Shown here one piece after another: positions 23,697 to 35,964 of a stretch of DNA of 64,000 nt. The notes below the pieces were generated by a model. That model did no database searches. It saw only the letters and a list, made by a program, of their open reading frames with translations, and was not told the origin of the DNA. Positions within the stretch are counted from its first letter, which is position 1. Each line of letters starts with the position of its first letter. The position numbers and the translations under genes were made by a program. The stretch comes from Manduca sexta (Eukaryota; Arthropoda; Insecta; Lepidoptera; Sphingidae), in assembly GCF_014839805.1 (NCBI RefSeq), contig NC_051120.1, positions 4,712,001 through 4,776,000 on the forward strand. Reading direction: 5' to 3'.

Positions 23697-23880
23697 AGGT
23701 ATGGTAGTATACCTAGGAAGTACGGTATAGCCTAAAGACATTTCAAAAGAAGACTGAAAAAATTGTGTGAAGCTAATAGACATGTGTTTTTTTACTAAGC
23801 ACGGCAGTATGACTATACCTAGATAGTACAGTATAGCCTAAAGACTTGTCAGAACAAGACTGAAAAAGGCGTGTAGAAAC
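23697..23880. repeat. two-copy diverged tandem duplication
   Basis: Both units contain AGTA(T)ACCTAG.AAGTAC.GTATAGCC, TAAAGAC and AAGACTGAAAAA. The first is around 23697-23785 and the second around 23800-23880. Confidence 0.7.
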
Positions 23881-24639
23881 TATAAAATAAAATATGGTAC
23901 AATCAGTCATTTTTCTGCTAGTAGGCGTTTTTCATGTTCCATCATAAAGGTATGACCTTTTCAGAGGTGTACGAAGAAAGCAACAAATAACTCCTATTGT
24001 CTAATGTGGTTGTAATTAAAATTTTACTAATGGACAATGCGTAAGCGTCTTATTTAGAACTTTAAGGTGGTCGAGCGCACACTTTTATAACTATCTACCA
24101 GCAAATCTGTTCAAAAACCTTCATTAACTTGTTAACTCCATATTATCAACAAGAACACGTAAGATCTCAAAGTCCAGTTATCTCTATAAACGATACTTAA
24201 ATGAACTTGTGCCGAGTTAAAACATTGAATGAAAAATATGGCCGACATAGCTACCAAGCCGCAGTTAGAATGACCTGAGCTTGGCCACGAATGTATAATA
24301 AATGTACGCGGCTTTTTAAAGAACAACAATACATTTTGAAAATTTGTGTAATATATTCTAAACATATTTAAAAATGTCTCAGTATAAAACAAATTCTTTC
24401 TTCTCAATTTTTTTTTTTTTTTTTTGATAATGATTGACAGATACCAACAAACTGACATAACTCGAAACACGATTAATCTGTTTTTCTTACTACTTATCAG
24501 TAAGAATCTTGTATCAACACATTCATATTCAACTCGCTACACCTCTCGGTTGGATTTATGCGTAAATTAATGTAATCAAATTGAAAGAGCCTATATAAAT
24601 TCAATGTCAATGTAGCTTATTTTATTATTAAATTTGTTT

Positions 24640-24740
24640 TATTTTTTTATTGCCTTAGCGGGCAAAGAAGCATGCGGTCCGCCTGATGGCAAACAGTCTG
24701 TGGACTTGGCTATGCTCAATAAATAGGTGCTATATTAGAG
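24640..24740 (-). mobile_element. LINE 3'-tail fragment
   Basis: On the - strand it reads TTTGCCATCAGGCGGACCGC, then ATGCTTCTTTGCCCGCTAAG and an A-rich end. This ATCAGGCGGNCCGNNTGCTC motif recurs at the 3' ends of lepidopteran LINEs. It parallels the 3' end of rep-A. Confidence 0.45.
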
Positions 24741-26130
24741 AGTAACCGCACACAAAAAAATTAAAAAACTTACTTTTGTTAACTATTTGTAGGTATAACA
24801 CAACAATCTTTCAAAATATTCCTACGGTTAATTGGATCCTAAAATATAATTTACTAATTACTTTAAAAATAAATGTCTAAAAGTAATTTGACGGACAACT
24901 ATAATTACCGGAGTTTTAGGAGTTTTAAGAATCCATTACCATTAAAGAAGTTTACTTTCGTGAAATATTTTTGTTTTAATTTTATAGCTAAAATCCGCAT
25001 TTATATAAAAAATGCCAAGCTTCTTTAAATTACCAAGCAAATCAATTACGCTTTATTTTCCCAGTAAAATCAACACTCTTTTTCTTATGAGAAATCGTAC
25101 ATAAGAGAGGTCAAGTTAATCTGGTGCTATTAAAATTCTATTTAAGTCCTAACAAATTCTACTTTTAATATAACACATCCACTTTCTTAGTAACTCAACG
25201 TGTCGCATTAGTATCTCTTTTCCTCCCCATTATTTAGACATTTGTTGACGTCCACTCCACAATGGTACTGATTGGCCCTTTGGCCCACAACGTAGGCGCT
25301 CACGAATAACGAAACTACAGTATGGTAACTAACACTTCCTGGTTTGACATAAATAGGTCAGGCGTTTACGATACAGCGATGGAAATTGAATCGGATTTTG
25401 ATATATTTAGAATATTTTCGTTTGTGGTAAACAATTACCATAATTATTACTAAAACGAATTGTTTTGAATAGAACCAAAAATCTTAAACTAATGAGATTT
25501 ATTTTTCCATTTGAATATGATTATTTCCGAAATATGTGGATTCATGTAACGAGCGTACGTCTAAAATAATTTAGAAAAAATCCTTTCTGGAACTTCATGC
25601 TTACTTCATACCAAATTACATCAAAATACATTTAATGATGAAGCCGTATAGGTAACTACAAAATTTTGCGCTGAGACACCATTCAGTCTAATTAAACTGC
25701 TGTATTCTAATCATCAGGTGCAGCATATTTACATGATATGACACAAGTGTGTTACTGTCCCTTTCCTACATCGTTCGATGGATAAGACTTCACTAACACA
25801 ACCATTATCGTCTGAACTCGAATATGCGTTACATTTGAACCGCTCTGTTCTAAATCCATTTGGTCCAGGGTCCAATTATGCTGGACGTTCATTAATATTT
25901 ATTAGGAGAAAGCTTTGTTTTATTCGAACCTATTGTTTGTATTTAGATTTTGCGTAACTCGTGTTTTTATACGCCCATGTATGATATTTACCGCACGCGT
26001 TGGAAATGTGTTTATTTTGGAAGGTCTGAATGATATGTAGGTCTTCATTATTGATAGCATATTTGGGTTGTTGACAAGAGTTCTGAGGTAATTACTTTGG
26101 TCACTTAACACTTACATTACGATTTTTTTT

Positions 26131-26428
26131 ATTGCTTTGAATGACAGGACTAGCTTGCCGTTCGCCTGATGGTGAACCATACGACCGCCTATAAACAGTA
26201 AAAACACCATCCAACACCTTGAATTATAAAGTATTGTTTGGTACTCCACGGCGCTCATCATCCTGAGACGTGAGATTTTAAGTCTCATTATGTCCAGTAA
26301 TTACAATGAATACAATGTCCTTCAAACCAGAACATAACAGTGACTACACACTACTACTTGGCGGTAGAAATAGACATTGCGGTGGTACCTACCCAGGCGA
26401 ACTCTTACATATGAGAGACCTACCAGTA
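26131..26428 (-). repeat. rep-A, full length, inverted
   Basis: TTGCTTTGAATGACAGGACT through CAAACCAGAACATAACAGTG to CTCTTACATATGAGAGACC. It has the same order as the 10059 copy. Confidence 0.72.
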
Positions 26429-27639
26429 ATTTTCTTTTTCTCCGTAAGCATTCCCAAGGTGAATTTTGCCAATGCACTGAGAGCCGGCGTGGTAAACTAA
26501 AGCTTAAACTCGCAGTAGTACAGGCCCCTGCCCAACAGTGGTACGTTAGCCCAACAATAAAACAGTTATAATACAGGCGTGATATTAAAGTCTATGAACA
26601 TAATCTACCAGGTTCTGATTACTAAACACTGCGCCTACATCAGAATTTCATAACCCAAGGGTTAGTTTGCAATATGTTACCACAGAGTTTCCGCAAGTAT
26701 CAGTCTTGCTACCATCCTAATTAATGTTAGATCTTTGGCAAGTCATTTCTACATTGGATAATTAATTGTCAGTATAGTTGGTAAAGTACCTTTTTGTAAC
26801 ATATTATTTACGCCCTGGTAGGTCTGTTGTATATGGGAGGTTAGCAAGCTCTGTACTGGTACATGCTACATTTGGAAATTGTATTAAGTCGTTGGCTCAA
26901 TATCACAAGATTTTGTTGTATACTTGATGAAAAAATTGATTATGTAAAAAAAATTCAATAATCCCAACTCGGTGGGTCACTATTAAAATGACTATGTTAA
27001 ATTTGATGTGCAAATTGAATTATATATCGCATGATTGTCTGATGTTGTCATGAAGTCATTTTCAATGAAAATATCCAATCCCGAATGATTAATTAAACCG
27101 TGAATTATTGTCTTATAATATTTACCGACATGATAATTTAAAATCTCAATTTTGCTATATAAAAACTAACATAGAATCAAGTAAAGTGAACCAGCGGAGT
27201 ATTATTGAGTGTTATGCAACTTAACATCGAATCATCACAGTAAACGATGTTTCGTAATTTAAAGTTAATGTGATTTATTCTTTTGAAGAGTCTCGTCATT
27301 CGTAAGTTTAAAACAAACATATAAATTCGTTCTACACATCTCTACTTTATATATTAAACCTCTGATATGCCAATAATACCATAATCGTTACTTAATTAAT
27401 TTGGTGTTGCCACAGTTTCCGCCAGTGATTTTGCAGCATTATAATTAATGGTACCGATTACTAGACCTTTGACAAGTAATTTCTGTGTGGTAATTGATTG
27501 TGAGTATATAACTACAGTATATATTTGCGTCTGCACTCGTGAGCATCTCTTCTCTTGAATCTTTCTACCTCTAAAGTGTCATGAGATTTTAGTTCTAATT
27601 TTTAATAGGTTTTTTGATGAAACCTACACGTTATCGATT

Positions 27640-27790
27640 TTTTTAATTCCAGTTAAATGACGAGACGAGCATACCGCTCGCCTGATGGTAAGCGATACGA
27701 CCGCCCATAAACAGTAGCAACACCGTACAGAACTTCATTAAAAAGTACTGCGTGGCTCCCAATGCGCTACGACCGTCTATGAACAATAGC
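27640..27790 (-). repeat. rep-A fragment
   Basis: AAATGACGAGACGAGCATAC, CCTGATGGTAAGCGATACG and AACAGTAGCAACACCG, followed by a partial duplication of CGACCGTCTATGAACAATAG. Confidence 0.5.
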
Positions 27791-28163
27791 AACCGGAGCA
27801 AATTTCAATTAGGGCATAGGTTTAAGGAAGACAATCTAGTCTTAATATAAATTAGTGCTTAAGTATTGTTAATAATGATTGTGTTCTGTATTACGCCTCT
27901 TGTTAAATAAATAAAAAAAAACTGTAACCCAATAGTGCAATATTAAAACTACTCCTTATAGGTTAAATCATTTTGATAACACAAATCCTATCAAAATACA
28001 TTCAGCCGCCCGAGATTTCCCAAAACAAACAGCAATTATTTTATAAAAACTAATTATTTGATGCATCATATTATAATCATAAATCCTAATTGTTAAAGCT
28101 GGTATTTTGATGTTACAGATATCTGAATTTATTTATATAAGGATATATCATTTCTTGTTGCAG

Positions 28164-28235
28164 AGATCGAAGCGGCGGAGGCTTGCAAATGGCTGAGGGC
28201 CGCCGGATTCCCTCAGTATGCACAGATGTACGAAG
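28164..28235 (+). CDS. cv-c: cv-c coding exon 2 (SAM domain, first half)
   Basis: The acceptor is a pyrimidine-rich tract ending TTGTTGCAG at 28163 and the donor is GTACGT at 28236. The 72-nt exon reads (E)IEAAEACKWLRAAGFPQY then AQMYE. The ACxWLRAAGFPQYAQxYE stretch is the diagnostic first helices of the DLC1-family SAM domain. It enters and leaves in phase 1. GC content and codon use stand out from the AT-rich intron on both sides. It supplies residues 13-36 of the predicted protein. The SAM domain of this family is a small helical protein- and lipid-interaction module that modulates the downstream RhoGAP activity. Confidence 0.92.
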
Positions 28236-29344
28236 GTACGTTATACAACTAGATTTGAACTTTTTAGATCATAGACCTTATAGTATACCGTCAGAAAGCG
28301 TAAAATATGACACAAGGAAGACGATAAAATACATAGCAATGTAATTAGTGGCACATTCATTATACATAATATTATAACAATAACAAATGACTAAAAGATT
28401 ATTGAAAACGATGGATAACAAATACAATTAACGGATTTAGGACCGATAGTACATATTATAGATAATTAAAACAATTAATTATGTATATTACTGGCCAGTG
28501 GCCACTATTAGATTTATAATCAGTGTAAAATTTGGAATTCGAAATTTGAAATCCTTTGTGTTGTTGATTCTTGCAACTGAAAATGCGCGCGCGCCGCGCA
28601 GTCGGATGCTTACAATCAGTATGATGTTTATTAATCTTTGTCTTTACGTTTATCAAATATTTATATTTCTCATATAAAGTTTAACACATAAAGGTTGATT
28701 ACAATGCGGTAAAAAATCAATAAGTTATGCTATTATAAGTTAGGCTTTAAATTTCGGTAGAAGGGGATATAATGTCAAAAAACGAGAAAAGAGGGGCAAC
28801 ACGTGCAAAAGATAGAATATGAATGCTATCATATAGTAATCTATTTTAATGCAGTACAGAAATACTACTTTTATGTACTATTGCCTGTTATATATAGAAT
28901 AATGTAAAACTTCGAATAGAGAAAATTCAGAATACCCTATTGAAGTTCGTCTTGATCTATCATTCCTATAGAAAGATATAGTATCTACATTGCTCACCCT
29001 AAATAAAAATCAATAAAGCAGTATAGATTATCTATTAACGTGCATTAGACCAATCAGATCACAAGCCCGCATCTATTTGACTACTTACTCAGCGCATACG
29101 CAATATTGAAATAAATGTAAAATATAGCAACAGTCTAGGAAAATAGTCTCTTCTTCTTCTATGTCAATTTCTACTGAAGGTCGTGCCTGCTTAGGTAAGT
29201 CTTCATGGTGAGGAGGTGCTTCCACTTCACCCTGTAATGTTCTATCCTGTCATGTAAAAAAATCTGTGTACACCTAAAATAGGCATGCATATTTGAAATT
29301 GTACAAAATTTCAAAATATAATGTAATAAGCTAGTGAGCAAGCG

Positions 29345-29468
29345 ATAATATACCAAGAATACACACCTCATTTTAAATAAGTCAGAGGTGTGTGACCCTG
29401 GGTTTTGAACCTGTGATCAATCGTCTCGGCAGTCCGTTTCACACCCAACTAGGCTATCGCCGCTCTAC
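29345..29468 (-). mobile_element. rep-B SINE, tRNA-head fragment
   Basis: GTCAGAGGTGTGTGACCCTG, TGAACCTGTGATCAATC and CCAACTAGGCTATCGCCGC correspond to the pol III head. The body is missing. It faces the + strand copy at 29797. Confidence 0.65.
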
Positions 29469-29796
29469 TTATTTATTACCATTTTTGATCAGCTTATACA
29501 TTTATATTACGACTAACATATACTCAGTTATAAAACGGGTCTTTAGTCATTGGATATTTACTATCAAGGAGAGTAAAGCGTCTCATACAAGTTGTGAATT
29601 ATCGTTTGCAACATTGTACAAATCAATATAGAAATTATGCATAATCATAATTAACTGTAATGTACGCCTAAAGTTCTATATTAGACATTAGGATCGAGTA
29701 ATGATAGGATTAGAGTTAATGACGTTTACAATGTTGCTTAAGTTAGCCATTAAGGTTGATTTTTCAGTAATACACAAACAAATTAAAAGTAAGTAA

Positions 29797-30113
29797 CGAT
29801 AGCCTAGTTGGGTGTGGAACGGACTGCCGAGACGAATTTCCGCAGGTTCAAACCTAAGGGCGCGTACCTATAACTTTCCTAAAATTATGTGTGTATTCTT
29901 TGTAAATTATCGTTTGCTTTAACGGTGAAAGAAAACATCGCGAGGAAGCATACATACCTGAGGAATTCTTTATAGTAAGTTTGTGGGTGTGTGAAGTCTA
30001 CCTATCCGCACTAGGCCGGCGTGGTGGACTAAGGCCTAATCCCTCTCAGTAGTAGAGGAGGTCTGTGCCCAGAACCGCGACAGCATATAATAAAGAACTG
30101 ATATTACTATATA
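29797..30113 (+). mobile_element. rep-B tRNA-derived SINE, best full-length copy
   Basis: Head CGATAGCCTAGTTGGGTGTG is an A box and CGCAGGTTCAAACCTAAGGG holds the B box. The body follows with AACGGTGAAAGAAAACATCG, CACTAGGCCGGCGTGGTGGA, CTAATCCCTCTCAGTAGTAG and the ATATTACTATAT tail. The layout resembles Metulj-type SINEs of butterflies; that name is from memory and unverified. Confidence 0.78.
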
Positions 30114-30142
30114 TTTGTATAAAATTAACTTACATGCATACA

Positions 30143-30397
30143 TACATAACATCACGCATTTTATCCCCGAAGGGGTATGCAGAGGCGCAACTAGGGCACC
30201 CACTTTTCGCCAAGTATATTCCGTCCCATGATGTGATAGGGGGCGAGCCTATCGCCATATCGGGCACAAATTCCAGACTCCGGGCTGATACTGAGCAGAA
30301 AAACCCAAATATCACTTTGCCCGACCCGGGATTCGAACCCAGGACCTCAGAGCGCTATTGTACCGGACGTGCAATACAACTACGCCACCGAGGCAGT
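30143..30397 (-). mobile_element. rep-C tRNA-derived SINE, best full-length copy
   Basis: On the - strand the head TGCCTCGGTGGCGTAGTTG resembles a tRNA A box. GGGTTCGAATCCCGGGTC is a B box, then the body runs TGATATTTGGGTTTTTCTGC .. CGGAGTCTGGAATTTGTGCC .. GGGACGGAAT .. GTGGGTGCCCTAGTTGCGCC and ends near GGGGATAAAATGCGTGATG. With both pol III boxes present it defines the family in this window. Confidence 0.8.
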
Positions 30398-32421
30398 CAT
30401 TAACTTACAGCTGTATGTAAGATATAGTGTAACTAATTCATGGCAGGACTTTTTAAATTTGTTGCACAGTATATAAGGTTAGAATTTCATCAACAAATCC
30501 AAGTGAATAATATTTTAGTCCAATTCTTTTTCTGTCAGTTTTAGGAAAAGACATATCAAATCGCATTTAATACATCTTAATTTAAGCATAACGTGGAAGA
30601 ATTTCGAAAAGCTGCTATTTTAACTATATACATATTTCTCTATACTAAGCTGTAAAATAAGGATGTTGCCTATTTTTCCAAAGACTCGTTAATCGCTAAA
30701 TTAAGTAAAGAATATCCAACACAATCTTACCATGAAAACAATTTACGCAATTTTCAACTCTAAAGTTTGCGCATTGATTTTTCACTCAAAGCGTAAACCA
30801 TAAACCACTGGTCACGTAAACCTATAACTTAGCATTATTGACAAGTCGAGACGAAATTCCCATGCCTTTTATGCCGCAGCTAGAATTTCTCTCCAAAGCC
30901 GAACAGGGTTACCAGGAAACGTTCCCTATTAGGGAAGAACCCGGAATGAACTGTCCCGACCTGTCCCAACAAAATGATTAATCATACTTACCAACGTCCC
31001 ATATCGAGGTTTGTACAGAGTGTTGTGTGTTTGTGGGATTGTGGTTTGTGCAATTTAGAAATTATAAGTTGATATTATTCACATGTATATATACAGTATG
31101 TGCTACGAAATTATAATTATTACTGATTTATAACATGATTCTTGCAATTTTTGTGCACTGGTATGGGAATAAAAAAATATATATTTACTATTTTGTGAGT
31201 ATATGGTTTAATACACTATAGTTTATATCTGAAACTGATTCTGAAAACATTAGAGTATTTTACCCTTTCTTCTGTGGTGAGAACTGCTTTCCGAACTGGA
31301 AGCAGAGTTAATATTAACGGAATATAAAGAATGCATAACATTTTACAGGTTCAAATAAATTATTTCATGTCATTTCATTTTGATAGAAATAGTTAAAAAT
31401 ATAGCCTTGGTTTTACGGCAACGTATCGGTTGTAGGGTTGTGGATCCTATAAAAGTAACTAATGTGCGTGGTATTCAATCTCCCACAGGCAAGTAACATT
31501 AAGCATATAGCTGATCGCGAAAACTAGAACTGCAAAATAATTAAAAAGACTGTGTATCTGCCCTAAATTACAATAAGGTCAGTAGGTTAAAAATAAAAGA
31601 GACTAAAAACCACCTAAATCAATTGACGGTGACTGCTATCTATGTACAATATTAGTAACTTCCGATGTGCCTAATTCTAATAAAGGTAAAGGCTATTTTC
31701 ATAAAACCCCGGTAAATCAAACACCCTGTAGAATTCGTCCGAACCGCAGCTGAGCCGATGAGACGGGCCCAAATCCTCTTCAATTGAACGCTATTCTTAG
31801 ATTCATTTGTAGCCGACTAATGTGGACACACCTTTTTATTAAATACGGGGCTTTGAAGTTTATTTCCTTGGCTTTATTGAGTACTAGCTTTTGCTCAAAG
31901 GTTTTCCCGGTTGACTCTCTAATTGAAAAAGGTTACTATGATCTTTGACTGACTGACTTGACTCCACCATAGTTCAAAAAATTATCCAAATCTATTTAGT
32001 ATTTGCTTAATTTCTTAAAAATGATCCACAATATATCATATTCGTCATTTATATGTTATTACTAAGGAAGTGCGTTCAAAATAAATCTAAAGTAGAAAAA
32101 TATTTGTACAAAGAAAATCGGATTACTGTTATGTAAATATGAGAAAATATTTTCTTTACCTGAAAGCTCGCTCAGGCTTCAGATGTGAGATTACAGGAAA
32201 TGCGTTTTAAAGGCTTTGTCTAAAATATATACCGTGTTTATTGTGAAAAGGACGTGTAAGAATTATTGAATAAAATATTGGAATTGAAATTCTGGCTTAG
32301 TTGCTACGGATTTATTCGACATAAAACTCTACACTGTTATTAAATCAAATTTATTATAACAAATTAAAATGTAGCTTTTCATTATATAATTAAGTATTAG
32401 TTTAACTAGAATGTATTTATT

Positions 32422-32482
32422 TATTAAAAAAAAAATCACGTCGAATTGATAACCTCCTCCTTTTTTGAAATCCGTTAATAAA
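32422..32482 (-). repeat. second copy of the 6066 insect repeat
   Basis: AATCACGTCGAATTGATAAC and CTCCTCCTTTTTTGAAATCC match in inverse orientation. Confidence 0.52.
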
Positions 32483-32664
32483 AATAAAATAACACTTGAA
32501 TAACAAAAACAACTTGAACATTTAAATAAAAATTAATATAAGCTGTAATTTTTTTCTAGTCTTGTATAGTGTAAATATTATGAATTTTCTACAGTATGTG
32601 ACTGAAATTAAGGATTCTAAAGTTACCTAACTCAGCAGGTTCCATCAGTCAGGGCAAGCAGCTC

Positions 32665-32880
32665 TGACTTTTCAAAGTTATGTGTCTATTCTTTGTGAAT
32701 TTTCGCCTGCTTTAACGGCGAAGGAAAACATCGTGAGGAAACCTGCATACCTGATTTCTATGTAAAAATTTTCAATGTGAAATCTACCAATCTGCACTAG
32801 GCCAGCGTGGTGGACTAAAACCTACCAGTAGTAGAGTACGCCCGTGCCCAGCAGTGGGGCAGTATATTGATATAGACATT
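32665..32880 (+). mobile_element. rep-B SINE, headless
   Basis: TTTAACGGCGAAGGAAAACA, GCACTAGGCCAGCGTGGTGG and CCCGTGCCCAGCAGTGGGGC are present; the tRNA head is absent. Confidence 0.68.
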
Positions 32881-33169
32881 ATTACCCATCACCACTGCTC
32901 TTCATCATACAACGGACCGTATCAACTGAAAACAGTTTTCGAAACGCAGAAGGAGTCACAATCCTCAGTAATGGGGGAATGATTAAGATAAAGAAAGGCA
33001 GATCCACACTAATACAACACATAGATCGATGACAATATGAAGTGAATTACCGTTTAATAAAGGACATGAGTCCTTACGTCGTGTATGTATGTTTACACTA
33101 TGCTGGTGGTCTAGGAACTACTTCGAAATTCTTGGCTTATTGAAGTTTGTTTAGTAGTATTTTTTTAAT

Positions 33170-33288
33170 GCGGCCACATCAAAATGACCCTACTGTATCT
33201 GATGGTAAGTGGAGTGGGATTCAATAGAATGTCGATTGACCAGACGATGATTACCTCTCGGCAGTTGACTCAATTATGCCGGCCTATG
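33170..33288 (+). repeat. rep-E fragment
   Basis: GCGGCCACATCAAAATGACC, TGATGGTAAGTGGAGTGGGA and CAATTATGCCGGCCTATG. Confidence 0.55.
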
Positions 33289-33298
33289 ATATAATATA

Positions 33299-33512
33299 AT
33301 AATAGTAATAATATCAGCCGTGTGATATATTCTGTCCCACTATTAGGCACGGGACTCCTATACTACTGAGATGGAGTAGGCCTTAGTCCCCCACGCTGGC
33401 CTAAAGAGGATTGGTAGATTTAACACACCCTCGAAATTCCTATAGAGTAATTCTCAGGTATGCAGGTTTCCTCACGATGTTTTCTTTCACCGTTAAAGCA
33501 AGCGATAATGCG
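33299..33512 (-). mobile_element. rep-B SINE, headless, inverted
   Basis: CTGTCCCACTATTAGGCACG through CAGGTTTCCTCACGATGTTT to AAAGCAAGCGATAAT. It pairs as an inverted copy with 33910-34113. Confidence 0.68.
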
Positions 33513-33909
33513 ACTCTGGCATACTTATATAGAAGAATCACAACAAATAATTTTAACTGAGAATCTGGCAAACATACCAAAGACTAACATTTGCATCGTT
33601 CACTTATCGGCTCGATAATAGAATCCGAGAATTGATAAAGTATTACAAAAATCATTTGGCATGTAATCTGTGCCCGAAGTATGTTAAGTTGGTTGAATTA
33701 TTTTTACATACATTTCATTTACATATTATGAATATGTTTATGCGAATGTCAGACATTGAAATAAACTATTTCGGATTTAATCACGGTTTTGTATATCATA
33801 ATTTAGTTTCGACGTTTCGAAAATTAGCTTTCATGGTCACGTGGTCCCGGAAGCGGGGGGGGGGGTGTACTGAGATGTTGATCGTTTTACATTTAATAAT
33901 TAACAAATA

Positions 33910-34113
33910 ACGGTGAAGGAAAACATCGTGAGGAAACCTGCACATCTGAGAAGTTCTCTATAGGAATTTCGAAGGTGTGTGTAGTCTACCAATCCGCACT
34001 AGGCCAGCGTGGTGGACTAAGGCCTAATCCCTCTCAGTAGTAGAGGAGGCCCGTGCTCAGCAGTGGGCAAGTATATAATACAGGGCTGATATTATTATTA
34101 TTATATTATAATT
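33910..34113 (+). mobile_element. rep-B SINE, headless, with ATT tail
   Basis: AACGGTGAAGGAAAACATCG, GCACTAGGCCAGCGTGGTGG, AGTAGTAGAGGAGGCCCGTG and a (ATT)n tail. This is the least diverged body in the window. Confidence 0.72.
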
Positions 34114-34867
34114 AACAAATATTAATTAGCTAAAGTAATGATCCAATATTAAGAAATAACTATTTCCGAGAATTGTGTGTAAAAAATTCAAAAGTATGTT
34201 TGCGCAAGTACGGTAGTAACCCTCTGAGTAAGAGATTCGAGTCCAACAGTGGAACAGCAGAAGACATTATTCTTTTAAAAATAATTCAAATCGAAGATAT
34301 TTAGTATACTAGGTATAAACAAAATAGTCTGTTACTCACAAGCCTTCAGACAGTCTCAAAACCTCTACGCTCCACAGATCCCTTTGTTGCAGATTTATTC
34401 AGTGACTTATATCTTTGTGATTTTTTTCTGCCAGGGAGGATGCACGTGCACTTGCAGCCTCTCTCGGCGCCCATGGCATCAAGTGCAGTGTTGTCTCTTT
34501 AATAAAATAAAAAAGTAATCACTTAAGTGTAGCGCATTGTACTGAAATAGAAAATTTCCGTTTTTATAACATTATCAAGGCGAAAGCAACCCTGTCTCGA
34601 CGAATCAAAGAAGTGTCAAACTAAAGAAGCGAAGTCGTAAGCAAAAATATATTTACTCACAATACCCTATCTAGATACTACAAATACGAGAACTTTCCTC
34701 TTCATGTACGTCACGTTCTCAATAAAGGTCGAGTATGACGTTAATAATATAATTGCTCGAGGTAAAACCATAATATTACACAAAAATTGTAATTAACTGT
34801 AATTTTATTTGGCGTCATCAATCACAATTTTTATTCTGATGTCAGGCGTACAAATAAAACAATTATA

Positions 34868-35282
34868 TGTCGTCATCGAGTTGATTTTTTAAATGGAACG
34901 CCAACGCCATCTTATGGCATTCGACAGAATCTTCGCTACACAGCGCAATGAGGATGTCAAACGACATCAAGAAGGCCGGAAAGCTAGCAGTCAAAGAGAA
35001 TGACAAGCCTATGAAAAATTAGTAATTCAGCAGGTGTTGATCGAGTGATCGAATATTATTACTGGAGACTAGTGCTGTGGGTGCGTGGAGACTGTCTCGC
35101 GTTCCGTAGTAGCTTGTGTTGTTGGAATTACAATTTGGGACAAAAACTACAACTATTAAAATCTTACTTCGGTTATAGTGATCCGACATATCCCCACATT
35201 CGCCCACGATACTTAATAGTAACAAGCTATGGAAGACGATAACGAAAATACACCATGCCTGCCGTTATATATATCTTACTAG
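34868..35282 (+). repeat. rep-I repeat, second copy
   Basis: The same ORF tail appears with one extra T near 34890, which breaks the upstream frame, and Asp to Asn in MRMSNDIKK. Downstream blocks GGAGACTAGTGCTGTGGGTG and CGCGTTCCGTAGTAG match the 5530-6062 copy. It ends near CGTTATATATAT. Confidence 0.6.
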
Positions 35283-35367
35283 TTAATCTTTTGCATATAG
35301 CAGAAAAGTCACCAACAAAGTAATTGGTAATTAGACAGTAAATCTTACTGGTGTAGATCTTATACTA

Positions 35368-35632
35368 GTGGTAGGTACCACAACAATGTCTATTTCCGCT
35401 GTCAAGCAGCAATTCACTGTTGTGTTCCGGTTTAAGGAACATTTTAGCCAGTGTAACTAATGAACATAATAAGACACAAATTTCATGTATCAGGGTGGCG
35501 AGCGCAGTGGAATACCAAACAATACTTTGTAATTCAAGGTGTTGAAGGGTTTTTCTACTGTTTATGGGCGGTCGTATCGCTTACCATTAGGCGAACGTCA
35601 AGCTCGTCTCTTCATTTAAAGCGATAAAAAAA
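35368..35632 (+). repeat. rep-A, near full length
   Basis: CTAGTGGTAGGTACCACAAC, TTGTGTTCCGGTTTAAGGAA, GGTGGCGAGCGCAGTGGAAT and AAGCTCGTCTCTTCATTTAA with a short A tail. Confidence 0.68.
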
Positions 35633-35687
35633 CTACAACATCTGTTGAACCATCCATCCTATTAAATGTTTGTTAGAAGTAAAGGAT

Positions 35688-35772
35688 ACCCTATCATGCA
35701 ACATCACTTGGCGAAAAGTGGGTGTCCTGGTTGCACCTCTGCCTAATACTTGGGAGAAATGCGTGATGACTG
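35688..35772 (+). mobile_element. rep-C SINE, 3' fragment
   Basis: CTTGGCGAAAAGTGGGTGTC, TTGCACCTCTGCC and the terminal GCGTGATG. Confidence 0.5.
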
Positions 35773-35964
35773 TTTGTTTGTTTTGTTGCTATGGAAACCC
35801 ACTATGCCGACGTATTTGTAAAACCGATGTCACCTTAGATTCGTTGTTGAATCTAGAAAATAAATACTATTATGATTGTATGGAGTACTCATCCTTCGTT
35901 TATCGTATAATATCATTTAACAAATAAGACGAAGTCTTTAAAGTTATCTTACTAAGATATAAAT

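Larger units (their letters stand above)
20825..28163 (+). other. cv-c intron 1 (about 7.3 kb)
   Basis: The intron is bounded by GTGAGA and TTGCAG and is phase 1. It holds a rep-C/rep-A compound with an internal AAT microsatellite (21708-22262), a tandem duplication (23697-23880), a LINE-tail fragment (24640-24740), a rep-A copy (26131-26428) and a rep-A fragment (27640-27790). Elsewhere (20825-21700, 22263-23690, 23885-24640, 24740-26130, 26430-27640) I see only AT-rich sequence with no convincing ORF, RNA gene or repeat. Confidence 0.85.

Noticed and set aside
24132..24470. 112-codon - strand frame with a Lys run
   Set aside because: The Lys run is a poly(T) tract. The rest has no recognisable signature, although 24165-24310 might be a decayed transposon piece.
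30310..30395. possible tRNA gene (B box GGTTCGAATCC)
   Set aside because: It is the head of a rep-C SINE. The same head recurs with the same body at several loci, and no full cloverleaf is evident. The same applies to 9448, 16240, 19545 and 37325.
30065..30403. 112-codon + strand frame
   Set aside because: It reads through the tail of rep-B and the antisense of a rep-C SINE.
33848..33856. G run after GTCCCGGAAGC as a G-quadruplex
   Set aside because: A single homopolymer run without separate G-tracts; more likely slippage.
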